Of a stretch of DNA of 60,735 nucleotides, positions 44,154-56,072 are shown piece by piece (within the stretch, counting starts at the first letter, position 1; each line of letters starts with the position of its first letter). Under the pieces are notes generated by a model that was not told the DNA's origin, made no database searches, and saw nothing but the letters and a program-made list of their open reading frames with translations. The DNA comes from Penium margaritaceum (lineage: Eukaryota; Streptophyta; Zygnematophyceae; Desmidiales; Peniaceae), in contig SZWC01004782.1 in the NCBI GenBank assembly GCA_023375785.1, forward strand, positions 97,873 to 158,607. The letters run 5' to 3'. A program made the position numbers and the translations under genes.

Positions 44154-44263
44154 ATAAGAGAGAGGGGGAGGAGAAATAGAGGAAGCACAACATGAGACAC
44201 AAGATAAATTTCAATAACAATAGAGGCATGAAGAACAATGGCACGTGTATTAAGAGGAGTCAC

Positions 44264-45529
44264 TGTGGTATAGTCAGGAGAGTACTCAAAAGTGAGGCCT
44301 ATCTAATCTCAAGAGCAGGGACAAGGAGAACATCAGAGATGTACAAGAGGCCAAACAGACCATCGTACTACACTATCCTTACTCCTTGGACAGAAAGCGA
44401 GTGACCACACCCTGTGCAAACTGAATGAACGGATGCAGTGTTACTGGGAGACGTCTAGTTGGCGTTCATGAATTAGAGGCCACGTGTGATCCGGCTCTAG
44501 TCCAACAGTTTTTGGCACTTCGTGTATCACTAAGTGCCACCACAATTGTAGTAGTGAATAAAATGTCACTGGTTGCTGTTGTCGCTACTCATGTACCCTG
44601 CCACATTTCCCCTTTCCCTAGTTTCCTTGTGTGACAACGGCCACGCCCTAAGCTCATGCGGGCGGGGAAGAGGGAGAGGAAGAGGAAGTGGAGGAGGAGG
44701 AGGAGCTAAGAGGGGGAGGGGTCATCGGGGATCCCGTTGTCACTGTCACTACCAAGGAGCTCGTCTCATACGCCATAGCAGCCTTGTTGGCCCCCATCTT
44801 CTGGAAATTGTACTGCTGGCCCCAAGGAAGAAGCACAAGGAACTTAGAGCGCTCCTTTAAGGCGGGTCAATGGAAGTAGGTCAAGAGGCTAGTGTACTAC
44901 ATGTGTGCACTGAGCATGGTGATGTCAACAGGTGAGAACTGGGACCCTCTGCCAGTGTCCAACTGATTGTAGATGCACATTGCATGGTGCCCGTATGCTA
45001 CTACCGACCTCTCACCACCTCGGCACAATGGCGAAGCCTTCATAGCACTTTTTCAATCTGCAAAGGAAACGGTGGCGAAACAAGTACCAACGTAGTTTAT
45101 GCTAACGGAGATTTTTCTTGGACCATGCAAAGTTTACGTGGCTGCAAAAGCGGGGTGACCGCGTTACCCCCTGCTTGTAACTGCGTAGGGGCTACACAGA
45201 CCGGTGCATTCCTCTTATGCTTGTTTGTAACGGTGCAATAATGCTTATGTGCACCACTGTTGCGATTTAATTCCATGCAACGGCAATGCTATGCAAGACA
45301 ACAGCTATGACGGCTTCTACTACGGATGTGAGAGTGTGTGCTCCATGGAGATTAGGCTTTACTATGTCGAGAGCACAGTCGCAGTGGAAATACTTGGAGA
45401 AGTCTGGAAGCCAGAGCTGGAAGATATAGGTTAATGAGACTAAATTGAGTATAGGGGATTCATACTGTCTGGCCGGCTTGTCCTCGCCTAGCCTGCTACA
45501 ACAAGCTACTTGCTCCTGAAACCGGTGCC
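44264..45529. other. Region right of Copia-3, possible gag remnant
   Basis: A Ser/Pro-rich minus-strand frame (44836-44654; MLLPWGQQYNFQKMGANKAA) could be a Gag remnant of Copia-3 by position, but no knuckle or primer-binding site was found. The remainder, including a near-palindromic GGGGTGACCGCGTTACCCC at about 45154-45172, is unexplained. Confidence 0.35.
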
Positions 45530-45769
45530 CTACTTGCACCTAACGCTTAGTGCAAGAAGTACCTGGCAGTCGATCGTCTGGATTGACGGTCCATCTTGTC
45601 TCGCGGCAAGCCGCCGCGTTAGCTTGACCCCTTCCGGTGGTGAATGTGGTCGCCCTCTTGTGCGCGCCACCACAAGCACTACGACCGTCGCACAGTCGTA
45701 GTCACCGGTTTTGCTCCCGCCGTTGACCGCGCATGTTGTCAGGGGCTTGCCTCCGTGACAATCCCTCTG

Positions 45770-46558
45770 CAGAGCCAAAAGAGATGTTGCCATAGCAAGG
45801 ACAGTTGGGTTCAGTGGCTGGTGGCCATAGACCACCTCAAACGATGAATTTCCTGTTGATGCTGACACCGCCGAGCTGTAGGCAAACTCTTCCACTCTGA
45901 GCTTCTCCTCCCAACCCTCTCCATCCGGTGGGACCATGCTCCGCAACAATTACTCCAAAGTCTGGTTCATGCGCTCTGTCTGCCCATCGCTCTGTGGGTG
46001 GTATGCTGTGGTCAGCTGCACCTGCGTGTCCAGCTTCTCTATGAGATCTCTCCAGAACCGCGAAGTGAAACGTGGATCGCGATCTGAGACTACCGACTGC
46101 GGCACTCCATGCAACTTGATGACATGATTGAGGAGGAGTTGAGCTGTCCCAACAGTTGTGATGCTCTCAGGACATGCGATGAAGTGTTCCATTTTGGAGA
46201 ACTGGTCCACCACCACCAACAGCGTGTTGTTGCCTTGCTGCACCATAGGCAACCCGCCGATGAAGTTGAGTGAGATGTCTGTCCATGGCCTCTCTGCTAC
46301 AGGCAAAGGTTACTACTCCCCTGGTGTCTTGGTCCTTCATGCCTTGAGGCATTGGCACGCATCACAGCTACTCACAAACCTCTTGCAATCAGTTTCCATT
46401 GACAACCACCAATATTGGCATGCCAAGGCTTCGAGCATCTTGTGGAAGCCGAAGTGACCCGAGTAGTGGGTGTCATGCGCCTCCTCTAGGAATAACTGTT
46501 TCAATGACGCATAGTCTGGCACGACAATCCTTTGCTCTTGTCCCCTTTGCCAATACAC
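45770..46558 (-). pseudogene. Gypsy-4 integrase
   Basis: The zinc-binding segment (46558-46337) reads HDTHYSGHFGFHKML and SSCDACQCLKA. The core (46306-45950) reads WTDISLNFIGGLPMV, VVSDRDPRFTSRFWRDL and HPQSDGQTERMNQTLE. The first catalytic Asp (normally MDFI) is Asn; the second Asp and the Glu are present. A further frame (45949-45770) holds the YGHQPLNP-type end. Confidence 0.85.
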
Positions 46559-46594
46559 TCCATACCATGTGTCTTCCTTCAGCGAACCACTCGT

Positions 46595-47160
46595 TCACTC
46601 ACCGTCCACCACATAGCCATGCTTGAATATGCTTTGCATGACTGGAGATCCCATCAGCACTGAGATGGCGTTGAGGCTCAAGTCTAGCCTCCTTGACAGA
46701 GAATCTACCAGATTCACCTTCCCAAGCTTGTACTGGATCTCGTAGTCAAAAATTCCTCCGAAAACTCCATCCAACAAGTTTGCCGGTGACTGAGATTTGG
46801 CTACGTCTTCAGGTACTTCAGGGCGTAATGATCCGTGAAGACCACACAACGTCTCGACTTGAGGTAGCACCTCTAGTGCTTGAACGCATGGATCACCGCC
46901 AACATCTCCTTCTCATGGATTGTTTAGTTTAGCTCTACACCTTGTAATTTGCATAATGCATATGCAATCGGCTACGGCCCCTTCCCATGATCCTGCATCG
47001 GCACTACCCAATGGTATACTTGCTTGCGTCCATTGCCATGACGAACTCCTTGGATGAATCTGGATGCACCAGGACCAGAGCGTCACACATTGCAGCCTTT
47101 AGCTCCTCAAAACTCTTCTGCTCCTGATCACCCCATTCCCACTGGTGATCCATCCTTAGC
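46595..47160 (-). pseudogene. Gypsy-4 RNase H fragments
   Basis: Directly after RT, frames contain HQWEWGDQEQKSFEELKAAM and MAMDASKYTIG, the start of gypsy RNase H. After a frameshift, IFDYEIQYKLGKVNLVDSLSR (46870-46595) gives the conserved end (usually KxNxVADALSRR). Confidence 0.78.
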
Positions 47161-47162
47161 TA

Positions 47163-47834
47163 CTAGGTGAGCGGTACACCTTTCTCTGCGTACTCCAAGA
47201 TGAATTTCCGATTGTAGTTGACAAAACCCAAGAAGAATTGGATGTCACATACGCACTTTGGTGTTGGCCACTGCTTCACTGCTTCCACCTTCTTTGGGTC
47301 CATGCAGAGACCCTTGCTGCTCACGATGTGCCCAAGGAACTCCACCTCTTGCTTCTTGAACTCACACTTATTGAGCTTCATAAAGAGCTTCTCTTTCCAA
47401 AGAATGTCCAGCACTTGCCGAAGGTGTTGTTGATGCTCTTCCAGAGTTTGGGAGTAGACGAGGATTTCATCAAGGAACATCACCACAAACTGGCCCAACT
47501 GAGGGTGGGAGATCCTGTTCACGAGGCTCATGAACGTTGCTGGATCATTGGTCACCCCAAACGGCATCACGCGGTACTCTAAATGGCCGTACCGCATCCG
47601 GAACAACATCTTCTCCACATCTTGCTCCGCAATCTGGATTTGATGGTACCCCAAGCACAAGTCCATCTTGCTCAAGTACTGCGATCCCCTTAGTTGTTCA
47701 AACAGCTCCTTGACCCTTGGCAACGGGTACCGGTTCTTGATGGTTACATTGTTCAGTGCGTGATAGTCAATGCACATCCGTAGCTCCCCTGTCTTATTCT
47801 TCACAAAGAGGACTGGTGCAGCGTAAGGTGACAC
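47163..47834 (-). pseudogene. Gypsy-4 reverse transcriptase
   Basis: A 224-codon frame starting MSPYAAPVLFVKNKTGELRM covers nearly all of RT: CIDYHALNNVTIKNRYPLP, KMDLCLGYHQI, YRVMPFGVTNDPATF, EFLGHIVSSKGL and a GFVNYNRKFI end. The catalytic box reads VVMFLDEILVYS: YLDD has become FLDE, so the last catalytic Asp is Glu. Continuity with only point changes suggests a moderate age. Confidence 0.88.
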
Positions 47835-47999
47835 CGACGGTCAAATGAAACCTTACTCTGCCAGCTCCTCCACCTGCTTCATCAGCTCATCCAGCTCATC
47901 ATCGCTCATGCGATAAGCAGCTCGCACCGTTGGAGTTGCTGCCTAAACCAGCTTAACTATGTGGTCGATTTCCCGCTTTGGTGGTAAACCCTTTGGTTG

Positions 48000-48563
48000 C
48001 TAAACAGGAAATACGTCACTGTATTTGTCTAACACTCCCTTTACTCCTTTTGACAGCTCCACCATTGGTACTTTCTGTTGCTCTCCTTCTTGCTGTTTTG
48101 CCTCTACTGCCAACCATTCCACCTCTTCAGCTGCTACCTTTTGCCGCACCCAAACGAGGTACACTTGGTCCCCCTTGCGCTGACAGCGCTTCAGCTGTAC
48201 GTAACTCAACTGCGGCATCTTGCCTGCCTTTGAGTCCTTCTCCTCAACCCACAGTGGCAAAACGATTTCCTCCACGCATTTATTCACTTTCACCTGGATG
48301 CACACCCAATCCACAACAGGATTCCACCGGTGCAACCAGTCACGCCCCCAAATGGCGTCATAGGTATCCATTGGACACGTGCAAAAACTCACCTCGCACG
48401 ACAGCTTGCCTAGATGGACCCTCAAAGGCTTCAGAGGCAATCCGCACTCCAGCTCCCGTAGCACCAACTTGGCCTTAGCTGGCTTTCTAGGTAGCCATGC
48501 AAGCCTCAACCTTTCTGCAAGCTCGTCGCTGAAGAATGAGTGCAATGCGCCCCAATCCAACAA
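48000..48563 (-). pseudogene. Gypsy-4 protease
   Basis: A 188-codon frame begins MLDWGALHSFFSDELAERL, matching the retropepsin start DSGASHSF with Trp for Ser. A YDAIWGRDWLHRWNPVVDW block corresponds to the conserved DVILGMDWL strand. The C-terminal part ends KYSDVFPV, the usual lead-in to RT. Confidence 0.82.
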
Positions 48564-48572
48564 TGCTTTAAT

Positions 48573-49010
48573 CTACCAGCAAGTCTGGCGCCCCTTGCCG
48601 TACGCAGAATCAGCCAATGAGGTTTCAACTTTCAGGAGGATTATTGGAACGCTCCCGCTTTCTTCGTTACGCAGCAATACACTCAGCAGCTCCATAGTTG
48701 TTGAAGGACTTTCGGGGTTGGTGTTCACTGATGCGGACGAAGCTTTCCCATCAGTTGGCCGTCCACCACTCACTGCTGGTTGTTGTTTCCCTGTTGTTTC
48801 TTCTTGCAATCATTATTGTGGTGCCCAGGCTTCCCGCAGATCCAACAGTTCCCACCACACGGCTTCATCTGTTGCTAGCCTCCTTGCACTGCGTCGATCT
48901 CCATGGGGTCATCTTGCTGGTGCTGTACTCGACGTTGAAGATTCTTTTGCTTCTGACGGAAACCCCCTCGATGGTAGCGTAGCTCGTCAATGGGCTTAGT
49001 AATGGCTACC
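48573..49010 (-). pseudogene. Gypsy-4 gag C-terminus with zinc knuckle
   Basis: Minus-strand translation gives DELRYHRGGFRQKQKNLQRR, then the DDPMEIDAVQGG motif common before Gag knuckles, then CWICGKPGHHNNDC (about 48852-48811), a perfect C-X2-C-X4-H-X4-C. One stop lies between the two motifs. The N-terminal Gag is missing beyond about 49010. Confidence 0.82.
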
Positions 49011-51198
49011 TTCGCCAGGAACCCAGTCCATCACTTTGCTACAACGGGACTACTCTTGCCATGACTGTTGCTACTACTGTTGTACTCCTATATCCATTAT
49101 CGTTGTTGCTGTTACTTTTGCTACTATGGCTATAGTAACTACAATGTTGTTACCTTACTGGTCTTGATATCTGATCAAAGATAATTCTTCGGTGTTCGTG
49201 TCTCAACGATTGTTTTTCATCGAATTTAATATGTACTACCTAAACAATTACTTTTCTAACTTGGGTACTCAATCTTTGTCAAAAGCCTAAAAATCTCCTG
49301 AGAAAAACAACGAAGTGATATCACCTCCGGTCACATCTTCAGGTCTTGACACGGAAACAATTTTTTCGCGTCAGATCTGCTGGTCTGACGCGGCCTACCG
49401 CGTCAGGCAAGCTACATCAAACTGACGTAGCCTCGAAAACCGGTCATCAGCGGTGGTCGAGACCAGTCCTCGTCGATTTTAAGGATCATGCATTGACGTT
49501 CAACGAATTCCAATGTACCACCTAAACAACTGTTTTCTCACAACCCGTGCTGGAGTACAAAGATTCCCTAAATTGTGGATTTGGAAAAGACAAATATCAA
49601 GATCACTACGGTACTGTGCTTTTGCCTCTTTTATTGTCGATGTGCTCCCCTTATTCCTCTGGCTACAGATGTCGCTATTGTTCATCGCTACTACCGTAGA
49701 TGCGTGCTGGTACTGCCACTATGCAGTGCCACTAGTTGCAACTTTTACTAGGAGCTACTGGTGCAAGCAAATTCTCCCCTTTACTCACAAGTGGTAGCCA
49801 GACAAGATGCTACTGCCACCCGGTTCTGATGCTATCTCTTGGAGTGACTACTAAAGCTTGTTTCATTCCACCACTCTTGTTTCTACGATGGTGGCTCTCA
49901 CGCAGACCACCACTGCTCGTATTGCCACCCACTCTAATGGTTGCATGGTGACGTTACTCCTGTTGACGTCGCAACGACGTCTCTGCTGCCAGCATTTTCT
50001 ATGATGGATCATGGGATACGGCTGCTGCGATAACTCTCATTGCTATTACCTGTGCCATGTCTCTGCAACAAAGCTCAGCAACCAAGGTCTCGCTACTCTT
50101 AACCATAAAAGACTTATACAAAACGTTGAAGCCTTGCTACAGCTAACCTGGCAACACTGTTCAGTTAGCTGACACATTAGCAAGCATGCAGATGCAAGAA
50201 ACCACAAGGGTTAGGCAAGGAAGAAGCAAAAAGTATCATAAGCTCCAATAGCTTAGAAATCCAGCAAGACATGAAAACTGACAAGCTCATGGCATGAACA
50301 CATGCCATGGCGTACGACAAGTGACGCACACGGCAGTGTTACTTTGTCATGACATTGGCCCACAAATACTTCTCGGCCACACCGATAAGCAAAAGCATCC
50401 AAACATGATACCGTCTGAACCTGGAGATGCAAAATCTCAAGCTGGACACTGACTGGTCACATACAGGTATGGCACCAATCCGTGGAGACAAGGTACAAAA
50501 CATACAGATCGGGCTCAAGAGCCAGTCCACCCTCAAAACTCTAGCAAGTGCAAAAACACTTTGGAGCAAACCGACAAGCACTTGGAATGTCATTGTAGGT
50601 GTCCGATAGCTGCTAGTGGGAAGGATTTTCATTTTTTCATGATCCGACGCCAACTGGGTCCACATCATGGATCTACATGAGCATGGATACGTTAAAGTGG
50701 TCACAATAACATGTATAGGCAAACAAGAATATCTCACATCACAATAGCTCCTGGTTGCAGCCACTGGCTCCATTGTTGTGGCCCATGGCCACGTGACTTT
50801 TTTTGTACATTCATTGACCGTTTGTTTTTGCTCATGGCAGAGGCATAACCTTGAACACTGAAGGATATCTTTGTTTGCAAACACGCATGTGGGTTATTAC
50901 AGTGTTAACCTGTACACATGGGTACTGATCAACAATGGGAAACCGTGCCAGTTCCATGCTGTGCATTGGTGGGGTTGCTACCCTCGGGTATTGCCGAGTG
51001 GCAGGGCTCGTCCCCTGAGTGGCAACGTGATCCCACGTTGCGCAATGTACAACTGCGGTACACACTCAACGATGTACCTCTATGTCTCACTGTCATAGGA
51101 TCCAAGCTCTTTGACTCGTGTTCTTGCAAATTTTACTGAGTTCCACTAGCTTTCCTCACGGCGCTCTTTGTATGAGATTCTTCCCACACCCATGTCCT
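49011..51198. other. Region between Gypsy-4 and Copia-5
   Basis: 49040-50100 has loose trinucleotide-like TAC/GTT/GCT texture without a clear unit. The only sizeable frame is 50884-50339 (minus, 181 codons, Met start, Cys-rich, ends LWANVMTK), for which I recognise no family; it may be chance. No RNA gene or LTR was seen. Confidence 0.4.
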
Positions 51199-51772
51199 TG
51201 ATGTTGTGTACATAGCTTACTGTGACCTCTCGGCTCATGTCCATTGCCATGCATACTTCTGACGAGGGAGAGGATACGGAAGACTGGAGGAGCAAACGCA
51301 AGCCTGGCAGCTGCCAAGTAGCTGCAACCAGCCACTAGACACACTTTCGCCTTCTTCATGTGTGCTGGCTTCCCTCCTGGCAGCAAGATGGAGTGGTCAT
51401 ACCCTCTATAAAAAATATAGTTTTGTGCTTGTTCATGTTTGAATTGTCGTGGCTTGGTGACGTAGTTTGGGTCTACACGTGAACTTGTGTTAGTTTGGAT
51501 AGGCGTAGTTTATGCACGAAACTCAGGTTGGACATGTGTAAGCCACAAGATGGATTACATCCTCGGATTTTGGGTGAACGCCAGCAAGCTCCAACTTGCC
51601 GGCTGACGCATGGACGAAATTAGCGAGCTCCACCCCGGAGGTCCACACTCTGGTTGTTTTGACTCTTACTACTCACACGCATCTCTATTTTTCCCTCACA
51701 TCTATTTCATTATGTCCACATAGTCTAGTTTCATGTCAAGGAATGAGGAAAGAGGAGCTAGGTGTGTCTATG
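51199..51772 (+). repeat. Copia-5 5' LTR
   Basis: It starts TGATGTTGTGTACATAGC and runs to the primer-binding site, about 574 bp. The start aligns with 56080 onward (shared TTACT-YGACCTCT-RGCTCA and GGCAAGTAGCTG-type blocks). The inner end does not show a clear CA. Confidence 0.72.
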
Positions 51773-51773
51773 T

Positions 51774-51785
51774 TGGTATCAGAGC
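51774..51785 (+). other. Copia-5 primer-binding site (initiator tRNA-Met)
   Basis: TGGTATCAGAGC, exact match to the standard plant copia site, fixing plus orientation. Confidence 0.9.
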
Positions 51786-51934
51786 AAATGGGTTCAATAT
51801 CCATTGTGCACACCAAGGGCGGGTCCATTCCTGTGTGGAAGGAATACAACCTCAGTGTGCCACGTGGCTTGAACTGGTCCTGGCCTGTGGGGTAGCGGAT
51901 GTGATGAGTTAAGATTTAGAGATCCTCAATTACC

Positions 51935-52276
51935 GTGACCAACCCGCAACCTACATTAGATGCTGATGTTGCCACAGACGGTACCAGCGACCTCTCACCT
52001 TTGGAGCAACTGCTCCTAACGCAGGCCCATGACATTGCCAAGCTCCACCACCTCCTATGGCTCACCACTCGGGGAGGTGTGAGTACATTGAACGGGCCAA
52101 GGAGTCCCACTCCTAGGCCTGTCGAGTCTGTGACATGCAGTCAGGATGGTGGCGGTGGGACACAATATGCCGTTGAATCTCAAGATTCATTTGTTCCACA
52201 TGATCATGTTGGTCTGTCCATTGGCTTTGCCATTGCCTACCCAAGTCACAATAACCTATTATGGCTAAATGACTAA
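51935..52276 (+). pseudogene. Copia-5 gag N-terminus
   Basis: A 113-codon frame begins 149 bases after the primer-binding site with MTNPQPTLDADVATDGTSDL, an acidic, low-complexity start like that of Copia-1 Gag (MTNSPSD). No Gag core or knuckle follows before protease, so the middle of gag is deleted. Confidence 0.5.
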
Positions 52277-52436
52277 CAAACACACATCGTCTTTGTAGCC
52301 CAGTATTCGTGTATTGAGTAACCCCTGTCCACTACCTACCCTGTAGGTAGTTGTTGAGTCACTGTGCCCGAGCGTGTGACCGATGCCCCATGGATGTGAG
52401 ATTCATGTGCCACCCATCACATGACATGTCGTCAAC

Positions 52437-52778
52437 ATGATTTTTTTGTGCTTGGTCTTGTTGGCTCTGTGTGGTCTGTGTACGTCTGTTGGGCATGAGC
52501 TTCATAACTCTGGTGAGGATGTGGTTCAATCTCATGGGTCGTCGGTGCCATTTAAGATCTCAAATGTGCTGTGTGTGCCTGATCTAGGGCTTAGCCTCCT
52601 ATCTGGATGTGCCTGCATGCGGATGGGTCTTAGTGTTGCATTCACTAGTGAGAATACCACCATTTCCATTTGCACTACCACTGAAGTAGTGCTTCATGGC
52701 AAGGCAATCGGAGACTTGTACCATGTCTCTAACTGCCCCGTGTCCACCCTCATCAATAAATCCCCGCTGCACGAATAA
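52437..52778 (+). pseudogene. Copia-5 protease fragment
   Basis: The frame contains FKISNVLCVPDLGLSLLSGC, the VLYVPGLxxNLLSV strand of copia proteases, followed by the typical tail GKAIGDLYHV. The catalytic DSGAT start is not preserved. Confidence 0.68.
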
Positions 52779-53670
52779 TTGTGACGAGCACGCTGTCTCC
52801 CAAGCACGAGCGCCTACTACACAGAAGCTTGTGCCATGTCCTCTTGGATGCTACCAATTGCCTTATCCGTACACAAGCTGCGCTCGGTCTTAACGAAGCG
52901 TCATTTGATGTGCCACCTAAACTTGATTGACTACAGTGCGCCCAATGTAAGATGCACCATGCCATGTGCCCTCTATCATCCTCCTGAGCTCTACAATCCC
53001 TCAAGTTGGTTCACTCTGATCTCCTAGGATCCCTCCCCATGGAGTTCCAGGATGAAGGAGGACAATGCATCCTAAAGATGACAAATGATTTCACTCTCAT
53101 GCGGTAGATCTTTAGTCAGCACCTGAAAAGTGATGCCGCGCTCGTCGTGCGCACATGGCTTGTTATGACTGAACGCCACTCCGGCCATACCATCCAGAAC
53201 TTCCGCTCTAAATGGGGTGGTGAGTTCATGGAGGACCTGTACCGGTACTTTGCCAAAGTGGTGGTGTTTCACAACTTTTCCATCCCCGCCAAGCCTTGCC
53301 AAAATGGCGTGTATTAGCTCTGGAACCGCACCATGGAGGATGAGGTTCACTCAATGCGGGTTGACAACAACATGGCAGAAGAATTTACCTTCAAGGACAA
53401 GACCTACATGACATGGGTCTAGAACCGGATCCCTCACGGCCCCCTCCCAAACACACATACCCTCTACCAATTGTGGTGCAGATGTCATGCCGACCTCCGC
53501 TTTGTGTGTGTATGGGGATCTCTTGCCTGTGTCTGGTTTACACCAAAACAACAGGGATCCAAGTTCTCCCCTCGCCGCTGCGTCTGTGCATTTGTGGGTG
53601 TGGGTTTACGCTCCAAGGCGTGGCGCTTGTGGGAGCCAAGTCCGTAGCGCATTGTGAAGTCTAGAGATGC
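52779..53670 (+). pseudogene. Copia-5 integrase
   Basis: In one frame with stops: CHVLLDATNCLIRTQAALGL, LVHSDLLGSLPME (first catalytic Asp), NFRSKWGGEFMEDLYRYF (where DxGGEY is expected, the second Asp is Lys), then NGVY-stop-LWNRTM, where the catalytic Glu has become a stop or been lost. MTWV-stop-NRIPHGPLPN and VWGSLACVWFTP follow, the latter like WGCVAIVWLP of Copia-1. Several stops replace Trp (TGG to TAG). Confidence 0.82.
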
Positions 53671-53799
53671 ATTCTTTTAGCGTCTCCCCTTTTGTGACTT
53701 GTCTGCTGGTAGAACTCCGTAGTCGCATTTTCCCAGATGTGGTACAATCCCTCGTGCAAGGGAGGGTGGGCTGACCGATAATGCTGTCTCGATCACCCT

Positions 53800-54120
53800 G
53801 GGTGCTTCTAGTATGTCCCGTCCACCATCTGGCTCGCCTGCGTGTTCCACACCACATATGTAGTCTACGCCGCTTCTCCCATCTGCATCTACTATGTTGC
53901 CAGTCTCTTTTGCATTCTGGGCACCTACGTCACCTATTGCATCCCCAATGTCACCCACATCATCCGCACTGGCGTCACCGGCATCGTCCCCTGTGTCGTC
54001 AACATCGTCTACACCACATACGTTGCCTATTTCTCCAGTCAAGTTGCCTGTGTCGTCCCTAGCCTCCGTCTCTACAGTTGACGCATCTGCACCACTTGAA
54101 GTGTCGCCGGTCTTGTAGGC
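53800..54120 (+). pseudogene. Copia-5 Ser/Pro/Ala/Thr linker
   Basis: The frame gives repeats of SPIASPMSPTSSALASPASS, then PVSSTSSTPHTLP. It occupies the integrase-RT interval, the same position as the GPSGP array of Copia-1 and the Pro-rich segment of Copia-2. Confidence 0.6.
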
Positions 54121-54419
54121 ACCCGATGCGTGCCCATCTCCTGTCCCTGCTGCATCGCCACCAGAGCCCTGTAGGCAAGCTGAGGATGGACGCATTCGTC
54201 CACTTCCTACTCATAACGTGCATAGTGAACAAGGGCCGTAGGCCTTAGCGTGCAGGTGCTCACCAAAGTCCACCCTACCTGCGATACATGCCTCGTGCTC
54301 CTTGCTCACGAGAGCCGATTTGCGGCCTTCTTTGCATTATCCTCCATCACCGTTGGCCCTCTGTCTGTAGCCTCTGCCTTGGCCACGCGGAGTAGAGTCA
54401 CTGTGGCCCCAGATTCTGG

Positions 54420-55430
54420 TGTGGTGGGAGTGACACCAGATCCTAGCACAGTGCATCAGGCCCTGGCTGGGCCCGATGCTGCACTTAGGCGCGTAGCATG
54501 CGAGACTGAGCTGGTGGCTATTAATGAACACTGGATTTATGAGCTTGTAAACGTGTCGCGCAGCTAGAAGGGCGTTCAGGGGAAGAGGGTCTTGCGGAAG
54601 AAGTTGAAGCCGGACAGATCAGTCCACCACTCCAAAGCACGAGTGACTGCAAAAGCATTCTCTCAGGTGGAAGGGATCAACTTCACTACGACCTTTGACC
54701 ACTTGGACACACCACCACGGCCTTGCGCATGCTGTCCAAATGGCCCAGCAAATTTGGAAACTCCATTAGATGGACGTCAAAAACATGTTTCTGCATGGGA
54801 AGCTTGATGAAGAGATTTACATGGTCCAGTCCCTAGGGTTCAAGGATGGTAGTGGCCGTGTGTACCCACTGCGAAAGGCTCTGTATGGCCTGAAGCAGTC
54901 GCCTCGGTGCTTGAACAAGGAGATCACCAACGTGCTTCTGCGAGCCGGCTATGTCCAGAGCGAAACGAACCCATCACTTTTTTCTCTTGTAGATTCTTGC
55001 GCTCTTTTTGGCCATCCTAGTCTATATCGACATTATTTTGATTTCTTCACGCAGTCTAAAGGATGCAGCCAAGGATGTGCTATAGTTGACATGCAAAATG
55101 AAAGACCCAGGAGAGGCCGCAATGTTCACAGGTATGCAAATTGTGTGTGATCATGCTCATCGGACGCTCCTGGTCCATGGGGAACGGTACGCTCTCACTC
55201 TAGGAGGTTTTCTTCGTCAAGCTACTTAGCGGCATGCACACGACATCAACCCTGATCACCCTTGACAAAATAGATGCCATGAAGGTCCATGATCTAGCAG
55301 AGCTAGGAGAGTGTAGGGTCGACGTGACCCTATACTTGCAAGTCATTAGCTTGCTCATGTACGTGGCCACGACGACGCGGCCAAACATCACCTTCGTTGT
55401 CAACCTGCTTGCGGAGTTCTCATAGACACA
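54420..55430 (+). pseudogene. Copia-5 reverse transcriptase
   Basis: Blocks in order: RRVACETELVAINEHWIYEL; KARVTAKAFSQVEGINFTTTF; MDVKNMFLHGKLDEEIYMVQ; VYPLRKALYGLKQSPRCLN; LRAGYVQSETNPSLFSL; and the end VISLLMYVATTTRPNITF. These are characteristic of copia RT. The YVDD box is lost in a rearranged stretch after 55010. Confidence 0.82.
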
Positions 55431-55439
55431 GCATAGTCA

Positions 55440-55900
55440 GGTTCTTGAGGCTACTATTTCGTGCGTGTAGTATGATGTGTCCACTACCCGGATCAGCCTT
55501 CACTACTGAGGACAGGCCTCCTTGGCTGTTGACGGATACTCAGACAATGACTGGGCATGGAGCCTGGATGGCAAGAGTCACACTGGCAACATCGTCCTCA
55601 CTGGAGGAGCTGTTGTTTTGTGGTGGAGAACAAGAGTACGTAGCTGTGGACGTTGGCACAACCAAGAGTGTGTGGCTAGTGCATGTATTGCATGAGCTAT
55701 TTTATTCCATGTCACTTGTTGTGCTTTGGTGTGACAATGAGAGCACATAGGTCATTGCACAAAACTCTGATGTGTTCCACTTGCATAAAGCACATCAATG
55801 TCAAGTACCACTACATCCAAGATCTGGTGGATCGAGGTGAGATTCAAGTCATGTGCGCCGGTACCGACTTGCAGCGGTCTAGTTTTTTAACAAGGTCCAT
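55440..55900 (+). pseudogene. Copia-5 RNase H fragments
   Basis: Frames contain DGYSDNDWAWSLDGKSHTGN, matching the copia RNase H start (DADWAGD...SGY), and farther on KHINVKYHYIQDLVDRGEI, the conserved C-terminal strand and helix. Confidence 0.78.
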
Positions 55901-56072
55901 CAGCCATTCAAAGCTTCTTGCGGCTACATGTTTTGTGAGATTGCACCCCGCCTGTACTTTGAACTGGCCTCTGCTCTTCAACTGTATCTGTTGTCATTTC
56001 ACCATGGTTGTCCTTCTACTATTGCTTGCATCAGTGCTATTACGTCCATGGACTTGTTTGCCATGAGGTCAT

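Larger units (their letters stand above)
40439..44260 (-). mobile_element. Copia-3, degraded Ty1/copia element
   Basis: Right to left: GAG-pre-integrase, integrase, a duplicated linker, RT and RNase H, in copia order on the minus strand. A 402-bp tandem duplication and an 18-bp perfect hairpin disrupt the integrase-RT interval. LTRs and primer-binding site were not located. All modules carry frame breaks. Confidence 0.8.
45770..49010 (-). mobile_element. Gypsy-4, Ty3/gypsy element without recognised LTRs
   Basis: Right to left: Gag with a canonical zinc knuckle, protease, RT, RNase H, the H2C2 finger and integrase, in gypsy order. Long frames survive (188, 224, 119 codons) but catalytic residues are mutated. 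It has no close similarity to the Gypsy-1/3 family. Gag is truncated at about 49010, and the 3' end merges with unrelated sequence near 45770. Confidence 0.85.
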
